Below, one piece after another: positions 20,146-24,598 of a stretch of DNA of 24,598 bases. A program made the translations under genes and the position numbers. The number at the start of each line of letters is the position of its first letter. Position 1 is the first letter of the stretch. The notes below the pieces were generated by a model. That model had not been told where the DNA came from. It ran no database searches and worked only from the letters and a program-made list of their open reading frames with translations. Origin of the DNA: a virus; IMG/VR virus record IMGVR_UViG_3300050821_011441, positions 1-24,598 of that record; one strand, written 5' to 3'.

Positions 20146-20334
20146 ATGTTAATGCTAACTAGAAGGCCCGGAGAGTCAATCGTAATTGACGGTCACATAG
20201 AAATATTTGTTCAAGAAATAATGGTAGGAGGAACCTACAGCAACCAGGTTCGTCTAGGAATTATTGCAAAAAAAGAGATAACAGTTCATCGCAAGGAAAT
20301 ACAACAAAAAATAGACAAGGAGACGGCCAAATGA
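20146..20334 (+). CDS. csrA: CsrA/RsmA homologue (phage-encoded post-transcriptional regulator)
   Basis: The protein has 62 residues, against 61 in E. coli CsrA. MLMLTRRPGESIVIDGHIEI aligns with the MLILTRRVGETLMIGDEV start, and NQVRLGIIAKKEITVHRKEI with [20 protein letters not shown]. The RNA-binding Arg of the LTRR strand and the VHR motif are present; the central loop is about two residues longer (MVGGTYSNQ). CsrA dimers bind GGA motifs over ribosome sites and repress or stabilise mRNAs. AAGGA is upstream, and the stop overlaps the next gene (ATGA). Several early-gene ribosome sites here contain ACARGGA. Confidence 0.92.
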   Translation: MLMLTRRPGESIVIDGHIEIFVQEIMVGGTYSNQVRLGIIAKKEITVHRKEIQQKIDKETAK

Positions 20335-20579
20335 TACCAACATTCGAACAACTCCGAGACGCAAACAATCTATGTTCACTCTTAAGAATGAGCAAAGCCT
20401 GTGTAGAGCTAAATTTTCAATATAAGATAGGCACATCGTCAGATAAGTATGCAAAAATTAAAGTATTAGTGAATGGAAAACTCTATCACTTTTCCGACCC
20501 AAACTGGGATATCGTCAACAAACAATTATCGACACTGTTAGAAACCGTAATAATAAAATCAAAAGTAAAAAGTTCTTAA
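20331..20579 (+). CDS. Small early protein, last of the operon
   Basis: The protein has 82 residues: MIPTFEQLRDANNLCSLLRM, ELNFQYKIGTSSDKYAKIKV, LVNGKLYHFSDPNWDIVNKQ and a helical tail. The layout (N-terminal helix, strands, then W-D-x-V and helix) resembles the first 75 residues of the 179-residue protein at 17420. Coupled to csrA by an ATGA overlap; ACAAGGA at 20315-20321 lies before it, inside csrA. Confidence 0.5.
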   Translation: MIPTFEQLRDANNLCSLLRMSKACVELNFQYKIGTSSDKYAKIKVLVNGKLYHFSDPNWDIVNKQLSTLLETVIIKSKVKSS

Positions 20580-20594
20580 ATCTTCTTAGGGGTG

Positions 20595-20619
20595 GTTTAC
20601 CGTAGTTTACCGTAGTTTA
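20595..20619. repeat. Tandem 10-bp repeat GTTTACCGTA (2.5 copies)
   Basis: GTTTACCGTA is repeated at 20595-20604 and 20605-20614, followed by GTTTA. A further copy of TTTACCGTAG lies on the minus strand at 4550-4559, upstream of the scaffold gene. It may be a protein-binding site with one helical turn period; it also directly precedes the terminator. Confidence 0.5.
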
Positions 20620-20646
20620 GGGGGGGCAAGTTACCCCTCCCCTTTT
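20620..20646 (+). terminator. G7/C4TC4 hairpin with T tail ending the early operon
   Basis: Seven G (20620-20626) pair with CCCC (20634-20637) and TCCCC across CAAGTTA, followed by TTTT at 20643-20646. It separates the convergent early and replication operons. Confidence 0.65.
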
Positions 20647-20649
20647 GCC

Positions 20650-20907
20650 CTATCTCCGAGCAATAGCAATACATTCCTTCTGTATGAAGATATTACCCCT
20701 CCCGCGCCCAGATCCCTGCTTTTTAAGAGGTTGTAGCTCCTCACTCATACCTTTACGCCACTCAAGCAAATAAGCGCTTAAAACCCCCTTAACTTCATCC
20801 GGAGGGACATATGACACCCAGCGGTTGATATACGCCACATCCTCGTCCATGAGGTCGATTTTTTCCTTCTTGCAGAATTTTACGAATTGGGGAATTAGTG
20901 GGTTCAT
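20650..20907 (-). CDS. Small basic protein at the end of the replication operon
   Basis: The protein has 85 residues: MNPLIPQFVKFCKKEKIDLM, YINRWVSYVPPDEVKGVLSA, then YLLEWRKGMSEELQP and a Gly/Arg tail with GSGRGRGNIF. The Tyr/Trp-rich helical centre and basic tail suggest DNA or protein binding. It overlaps the previous gene by ATGA. It is unknown, with a replication-linked role inferred from position. Confidence 0.5.
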   Translation of the reverse strand: MNPLIPQFVKFCKKEKIDLMDEDVAYINRWVSYVPPDEVKGVLSAYLLEWRKGMSEELQPLKKQGSGRGRGNIFIQKECIAIARR

Positions 20908-21146
20908 TTTATTCTCACTAATTTATCACGATATTTATCAAGAAATTTTATCTTTTTTTTAAGAGACCAATCATCATCACCTGATAATTCACGACCACAG
21001 TTGATATCCAAACATCTTATATATTTTCCTCTATCCATAAATATAGGAAGACTACATTTTGGACAAAAAAATATATCATTTTTAAATTGTTCGGCATAAT
21101 CTATTAATTCTCTTAGCTCGGAACATTTAGGAACTAAATAAAGCAT
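20904..21146 (-). CDS. Zinc-ribbon protein of the replication operon
   Basis: The protein has 80 residues. CPKC at about 28-31 and C...C (YIRCLDINCGRE) at about 45-50 form a four-Cys zinc ribbon; flanking segments are charged helices. It overlaps the helicase stop by one base (TAATG) and has GAGGGGG upstream. It may assist helicase loading or DNA binding; this is inferred. Confidence 0.55.
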   Translation of the reverse strand: MLYLVPKCSELRELIDYAEQFKNDIFFCPKCSLPIFMDRGKYIRCLDINCGRELSGDDDWSLKKKIKFLDKYRDKLVRIK

Positions 21147-22486
21147 TATTTCCCCCTCACGTTTTTATATTTCTCTTGCATAGTTCTTTCTTCGTCCCAT
21201 TTAGCCATCCCAATTTTTTTTGGTTCATTCATAGGAAATATTTGTTGAGTCTCGCCAAATGTTGCCGAGTTAAAGTCAAATAAAACTTTCCAAGGTTTTC
21301 CCCAGCGATTCTTTCGGCATTTTACAATAAACTGGTTATCTAACTGCTTGTCATCGTCGTCATCAACGCAGGGTCTATGAATTCCCAGCCAATAGCCGCT
21401 AGACCGCTCACTACCGCTAGAATCAGCAGCATCAGAGGTAATAGGACATTTATCCATACGAGAAGCATAATCACGGTTAACCTGACATAACACAATAACA
21501 ATGCAATTTAATTCAATAGCCAGAGCTGAAAGACGCATAGCAATGTCAGCCTGCCTGAGCGCATGAGATTCAAATGGCTTCGTATTTTGAACGATATTAA
21601 TATAATCAACCACAATAACTGATATAGGCTTTGTTAAAGAAAATATACGCGAAGCAGTCTCTACATAGTCAATAGTAGCTAATTTTCTATCACTTATTGA
21701 AATAGGAACTTCCAAAGAGCGAGCGATCGCCAATGATTTTTCATGTTTAGTAAAAAATTCAGGGTGTTTCCCAATGACAGAAGCCCAATATTTTTCCAAA
21801 ATATCTTTCTTAGACATTTCTAGGCTAAAGAACAAAACCTGGTGGTCGGGATGATTCTCTGCCAGTTTAAACGCCAAATGGGTAGCAAATCCGGTCTTTC
21901 CCATGCCAGACCTACCAGCGATAGTGATTAGAGATTTAACCTTAAAACCACCGTTATTTACGCTATCCATGGACTCTATACCGGTTGGTATCAAAAGCGT
22001 GCTTTCATCAGCTGTCAAATATTCCTCGATTAACTTCTCAATATGGGAAATATCATTATCCTCAATCATAGCTTCTCTGGCTAATTGTATAGCGCTTTCA
22101 ATAGCTGATTCACATGCAATCTTTGGAGAACCCTCGTTATTGAAATTATCAGCCATGGTTTTTATATTCTTTCCCACTCGTCGAGCTCTCGCAGAGTCTA
22201 CTAAGAAATTTATGTCTTCTGGGAATGAGCGAACTGAATAGTATTCCGCTGATAAACTAATAAACGTCTCAAAATATTCTCTATCGATAGAACGCTGCAA
22301 ATGTTCGTAGTCAAACCATTCTTTATTTTTGTAAAACTTACAAACAACATTAAAGATTCCTATTGAATCATAGGCAATAAAACAGTCTTTATCTAACAAA
22401 ATCATGGCCTGTTGTACTTTTAAATCTGCGGGATCACCAATATGTACCAAAGCTCCTAAAACTTTCTTCTCAATCTCATAACTCAT
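21146..22486 (-). CDS. dnaB: Replicative helicase, DnaB-like
   Basis: The protein has 446 residues, near the DnaB family size. An N-terminal helical DnaB domain (1-105) is followed by the RecA-like core: Walker A GRSGMGKT at about 191-198, SLEM at 221-224, Walker B VIVVDY at about 289-294, LCQVNR at 333-338, and the SGSERSSGYWLGIHRP region near 357-372 that replaces the usual SGxIEQDAD segment. The GRSGMGKT and SLEM patterns are typical. It unwinds the fork in 5'-3' direction. The gene follows the iteron-bearing initiator after two bases and is translationally close to it. Confidence 0.88.
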   Translation of the reverse strand: MSYEIEKKVLGALVHIGDPADLKVQQAMILLDKDCFIAYDSIGIFNVVCKFYKNKEWFDYEHLQRSIDREYFETFISLSAEYYSVRSFPEDINFLVDSARARRVGKNIKTMADNFNNEGSPKIACESAIESAIQLAREAMIEDNDISHIEKLIEEYLTADESTLLIPTGIESMDSVNNGGFKVKSLITIAGRSGMGKTGFATHLAFKLAENHPDHQVLFFSLEMSKKDILEKYWASVIGKHPEFFTKHEKSLAIARSLEVPISISDRKLATIDYVETASRIFSLTKPISVIVVDYINIVQNTKPFESHALRQADIAMRLSALAIELNCIVIVLCQVNRDYASRMDKCPITSDAADSSGSERSSGYWLGIHRPCVDDDDDKQLDNQFIVKCRKNRWGKPWKVLFDFNSATFGETQQIFPMNEPKKIGMAKWDEERTMQEKYKNVRGK

Positions 22487-22488
22487 AA

Positions 22489-23298
22489 CTATTTATCCTC
22501 AAATTCGCCGTTAAATGACCTTTTAATAATGTCCGGACGTAAAATCACAAAAAAATCGTTAGTTTTTATATCTCCTCTTTTATTGGGGTAAGCAGTATAA
22601 AGCCATTTAGAACATTTCACTGATAAACATTCTAGATACTTCGTTAAATCAAAATTTAGATCTTCCAATGTCGAAATTGCAACCATTAACATTTTATCAG
22701 CTTTTTTCCCGGGCAATGGCGCCTCAATATTAAAAAGAGAAAATAAATCATAGTAGTGGTGGTGTTTTGAAGGGGTAGATACCTGAGGTACCGGGAGTAA
22801 AATATTTTCTGATTTCTCACTACTATTTATTTTTATTTCTTTTATATTTATGTCCGTCACTTTTGACGGGGGGGTACCGTCACTTTTGACGGGGGGTGCC
22901 GTCACTTTTGACGGGGGGGTGCCACATGGTTGTGCGGAGGGTGTTTTATAAGATAAATTTTTATTTATAGGAACATGCATCCATTCATGATCATAAAATT
23001 CATAATGATTTAATCCACCTGCTTGAGGATGGTATGTACCAATTAATCCAACATCTTTAAGCTCTTTTAAATGTCTTTCAATAGAACTTATTCCCGCGCC
23101 TAATTCTTCAGCCAATTGTGGGCAAGATCGAAATACTTGTCCTGTTTCATTGCTCCATTGAGATAATCTTCCATATAACATCTTTGCATTATTGGATAAT
23201 AATTTAGTAGATACCTGAATTAACCAGCAAGGAATGTAAACAGAAGGATAGTCAGAACGAGGATTATAAAGTTTTTTAGTGGTATTTTTCTTATCCAT
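22489..23298 (-). CDS. Replication initiator, lambda O-like, with in-gene iterons
   Basis: The protein has 269 residues. The N-terminal winged helix (about 25-105: NNAKMLYGRLSQWSN, SCPQLAEELGAGISSIERHL) is of the HTH_36 type used to bind origin repeats. The middle (127-149) is a Pro/Ser/Lys/Thr-rich linker that the DNA iterons encode. The C-terminal part (about 180-269) is helical and would load the helicase encoded next. The order initiator-helicase equals lambda O-P or P22 18-12. AAAGGA precedes the ATG. Confidence 0.7.
   Translation of the reverse strand: MDKKNTTKKLYNPRSDYPSVYIPCWLIQVSTKLLSNNAKMLYGRLSQWSNETGQVFRSCPQLAEELGAGISSIERHLKELKDVGLIGTYHPQAGGLNHYEFYDHEWMHVPINKNLSYKTPSAQPCGTPPSKVTAPPVKSDGTPPSKVTDINIKEIKINSSEKSENILLPVPQVSTPSKHHHYYDLFSLFNIEAPLPGKKADKMLMVAISTLEDLNFDLTKYLECLSVKCSKWLYTAYPNKRGDIKTNDFFVILRPDIIKRSFNGEFEDK
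22854..22921. repeat. Three origin iterons inside the initiator gene
   Basis: Three copies of CCGTCACTTTTGACGGGGG occur at 22854-22876, 22877-22898 and 22899-22921, each 22-23 bases. Each holds the dyad CCGTCA-CTTT-TGACGG. Because the periods are 23 and 22, the middle copy is read in another frame (TAPPVKSDG versus TPPSKVT). Conservation therefore lies in the DNA. AT-rich sequence at about 22808-22853 flanks the repeats and could be the unwinding element. Confidence 0.7.
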
Positions 23299-23377
23299 TT
23301 GATATTATCCTTTGGTTGGGATATTCATAATCATTTATGTTTATCCTTTGTCCTAGACAGACAGTACAGGTTGTTGA

Positions 23378-23420
23378 CTCTTGTGGTGGTACACAAGAGC
23401 TTGGGCTGGATGCCCGTTTT
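23378..23420 (+). terminator. Two consecutive hairpins followed by T-rich sequence
   Basis: CTCTTGTG (23378-23385) pairs with CACAAGAG (23392-23399); then GGGC (23403-23406) pairs with GCCC (23412-23415), followed by GTTTTATTTCTTATT. As read on the plus strand this looks like a short terminated RNA. On the minus strand the hairpins lie in the leader of the initiator gene. Confidence 0.45.
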
Positions 23421-23425
23421 ATTTC

Positions 23426-23515
23426 TTATTCCATAGCCTCGCTATTATACTCTTCTGCCTCTTGCATTACTCCCAATACTCTGTTCAAATACTTGTGATT
23501 GATTAATTTATTCAT
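23426..23515 (-). CDS. 29-residue small peptide
   Basis: ATG 23515 overlaps the preceding stop by eight bases (ATGAATAA) and has CAAGGAAG upstream, within ACAAGGA. It encodes MNKLINHKYLNRVLGVMQEA then EEYNSEAME. Helical, unknown. The clear ribosome site and overlap support it despite the length. Confidence 0.4.
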   Translation of the reverse strand: MNKLINHKYLNRVLGVMQEAEEYNSEAME

Positions 23516-23669
23516 TGTTATCTTCCTTGTTAGTTAAGGCCTCCTTATCAGAGGCCTTTTTAATTAATGAATTCCATTCCTTCTCCATGAGCCTAACTCT
23601 GCCCGTATGAAATGATAGCGGATATCCAGGTGCCACCTCTAACGATTTCTTTATAAATAATTTACGCAT
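23508..23669 (-). CDS. 53-residue basic protein
   Basis: ATG 23669 with AGAGGGA upstream, to TAA 23508-23510: MRKLFIKKSLEVAPGYPLSF, HTGRVRLMEKEWNSLIKKAS, then a hydrophilic tail. Likely the first gene of the replication operon after the leader. A hairpin with T-tail on the other strand (23536-23562) falls inside the coding region. Unknown function. Confidence 0.5.
   Translation of the reverse strand: MRKLFIKKSLEVAPGYPLSFHTGRVRLMEKEWNSLIKKASDKEALTNKEDNNE
23536..23562 (+). terminator. 8-bp hairpin with T tail on the plus strand, inside a minus gene
   Basis: AAGGCCTC (23536-23543) pairs with GAGGCCTT (23551-23558) around a 7-base loop, followed by TTTT. It has the form of an intrinsic terminator for plus-strand transcription, although it lies within the 53-residue minus gene. 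It may limit antisense RNA. Confidence 0.5.
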
Positions 23670-23786
23670 GATAAAAATCCCTCTTAGTAAAAAGACGTAA
23701 AAAACGAAAAACTTCTTGCATTATATTGTTTGTATGGGTAATATAAGTACATAATCTGCTTCTTAGAAAAGCATGGTTAATTCACC

Positions 23787-23834
23787 GGTCTACGACCAGG
23801 ACTGGGCACACACCGCCAAGTGTTTGCTTAGTCC
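23787..23834 (-). ncRNA. Structured leader at the start of the replication transcript
   Basis: GGACT/AGTCC (23799-23803 with 23830-23834) closes a domain containing ACAC/GTGT. A second hairpin GGTC-TAC-GACC lies at 23787-23797. The predicted transcript start is near 23831, so the RNA begins with this stem. The section is markedly richer in G+C than its surroundings. No known riboswitch recognised. Confidence 0.35.
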
Positions 23835-23837
23835 ATC

Positions 23838-23865
23838 ACTATACTACTTTTGACAATAAGATCAA
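23838..23865 (-). promoter_or_regulatory. Promoter for the replication operon
   Basis: On the minus strand: TTGATC (23865-23860), 16-base spacer, TATAGT (23843-23838). It points towards the 53-residue gene, the initiator and the helicase. On the plus strand a TTGACA (23850-23855) and a TATAAT (23877-23882) also occur but are 21 bases apart. The rest of 23866-23994 shows no gene. Confidence 0.45.
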
Positions 23866-23994
23866 TAACCTATCAGTATAATCATCCAAAATACCAGTTA
23901 GCCACCCACCCGCCAAGATGCCAACCAGTATAAAAAAAACAGAATATCTTCAAATAAAATGTCAAACCCTGAATAACAATACGAGCAAACATAC

Positions 23995-24234
23995 TCAACC
24001 CCCTATATACTCTGCCCCACACAACAAACAAGCATGCGGGTAGGCAAAGTCAAAACTATGATCGCAGTACTTAGGACTCTTGCAGTAGTTAGGGTTCACG
24101 TCCATTTTAGGGCGCATGTTGTCTATCTCGGATTGGATGGAATCACAGCGTTTTTCGAGAGCATGAATCATTAGTTGAAGTTCCATAATCATTTGTTCAG
24201 AGGTCTTTTTAGTTGTTTTAATTTCATTATTCAT
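23995..24234 (-). CDS. Coiled-coil protein with Cys/His end
   Basis: The protein has 79 residues: MNNEIKTTKKTSEQMIMELQ, a helix LMIHALEKRCDSIQSEIDNM, then CKSPKYCDH and ACLLCGAEYIGG, a plausible zinc site (Cys, Cys, His, CxxC). The start ATG 24234 is in an ATGAATAA overlap with the upstream gene and has AAGGA upstream; a longer frame starting at 24345 lacks both. Zinc end similar in style to the early proteins. Confidence 0.6.
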   Translation of the reverse strand: MNNEIKTTKKTSEQMIMELQLMIHALEKRCDSIQSEIDNMRPKMDVNPNYCKSPKYCDHSFDFAYPHACLLCGAEYIGG

Positions 24235-24427
24235 CTTCAATCCTTCGAATCGTATCGCATAGAAATAATCTATTAAAAGGCACCATGTTTTTAAAGTTAT
24301 CCTTATCCCATGTAACCCATACCATTCCTCGCATATCAATGCCATTCATAGTTACTAACTCAGCATCGCCATTGTTATGAATGTAATATGCTTTTTTATC
24401 CATATAATCAGGATTATCTATCATCAT
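24227..24427 (-). CDS. Small protein of unknown function
   Basis: The protein has 66 residues: MMIDNPDYMDKKAYYIHNNG, a beta part ELVTMNGIDMRGMVWVTWDK and FNRLFLCDTIRRIEDE. The layout suggests a small SH3-like beta fold. AAAGGAG lies seven bases before the ATG. It overlaps both neighbours. Confidence 0.55.
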   Translation of the reverse strand: MMIDNPDYMDKKAYYIHNNGDAELVTMNGIDMRGMVWVTWDKDNFKNMVPFNRLFLCDTIRRIEDE

Positions 24428-24598
24428 CCAGAATCTCCTTTAGTCGCCTGCTTACGGCCTCTAGGGCCTCACGTTTGGATTTATAACATCTTGCTAAATC
24501 TGATGAACACATCCAGATCTCATCCTCCAAACCCACACTTCCATCGTCATCATCAACTTCTGTTATAACATCTGATTGCAAATACCAATCATCTTGCT
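24414..24598 (-). CDS. C-terminal part of an unknown protein, cut by the right edge
   Basis: A frame open from the right edge ends at TAA 24414-24416. The visible part includes QDDWYLQSDVITEVDDDDGS, EIWMCSSDLARCYKSKREAL and EAVSRRLKEILDDDR. Acidic with a C-terminal helix. It overlaps the next gene start by 14 bases. No family recognised. Confidence 0.6.
   Translation of the reverse strand, partial: QDDWYLQSDVITEVDDDDGSVGLEDEIWMCSSDLARCYKSKREALEAVSRRLKEILDDDR

Noticed and set aside
23774-23854. 26-codon plus-strand frame starting MVNSPVYDQDW
   Set aside because: No ribosome site, and it coincides with the structured leader of the minus transcript; composition is not distinctive.
23850-23882. 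Plus-strand promoter with perfect TTGACA and TATAAT
   Set aside because: The spacer is 21 bases, too long for normal sigma-70 use, and no plus-strand gene follows.

Overview
The window is a stretch of a tailed double-stranded DNA phage or prophage genome, AT-rich, with tightly packed and often overlapping genes. The virion genes point to a P22-like, podovirus-type particle: a 706-residue portal with a long glutamine- and lysine-rich C-terminal helix, a 510-residue terminase large subunit, a small terminase subunit, a scaffold-like protein, a 437-residue coat protein and a gp4-like tail accessory factor. The host cannot be named. A CsrA homologue, Shine-Dalgarno sites and sigma-70-like promoters suggest a Gram-negative bacterium, possibly a gammaproteobacterium. 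No integrase, lysin or primase polymerase domain is seen.

Layout. At 1-632 (+) are the end of an unknown protein, then a two-gene, possibly lysis-related membrane pair. At 733-15335 (-) is the late operon, transcribed right to left: a DnaJ-type zinc protein, TerS, four DUF551-like proteins, TerL, portal, several small basic proteins and a CHC2 zinc finger, three appendage proteins sharing one N-terminal domain, scaffold, coat, an unknown virion protein and the tail accessory factor. A small HTH gene with its own promoter and a strong terminator is inserted on the opposite strand at 4639-4944. The late operon also holds RNA elements: a hammerhead-like fold upstream of TerS, a tRNA-like gene with an odd anticodon arm, and several hairpins. 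At 15430-15609 lies a divergent control region with a DnaA-box-like site, palindromes and a strong extended -10 promoter.

At 15610-20579 (+) is the early accessory operon: about 23 very small genes, mostly joined by ATGA or ATGAATGA stop/start overlaps. They include duplicated zinc-ribbon modules, five genes that all begin MNDFTKEE, and a phage CsrA. At 20650-23298 (-) is the replication module: a lambda-O-like initiator carrying three iterons inside its reading frame, a DnaB-type helicase and two small proteins. At 23426-24598 (-) are further small genes and structured leaders.

Most striking points: the tandem array of start-seam paralogues; CsrA beside several early-gene ribosome binding sites that look like CsrA targets; the in-gene iterons read in different frames; and the hammerhead candidate. 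All functional statements rest on reading motifs by eye, without database searches.
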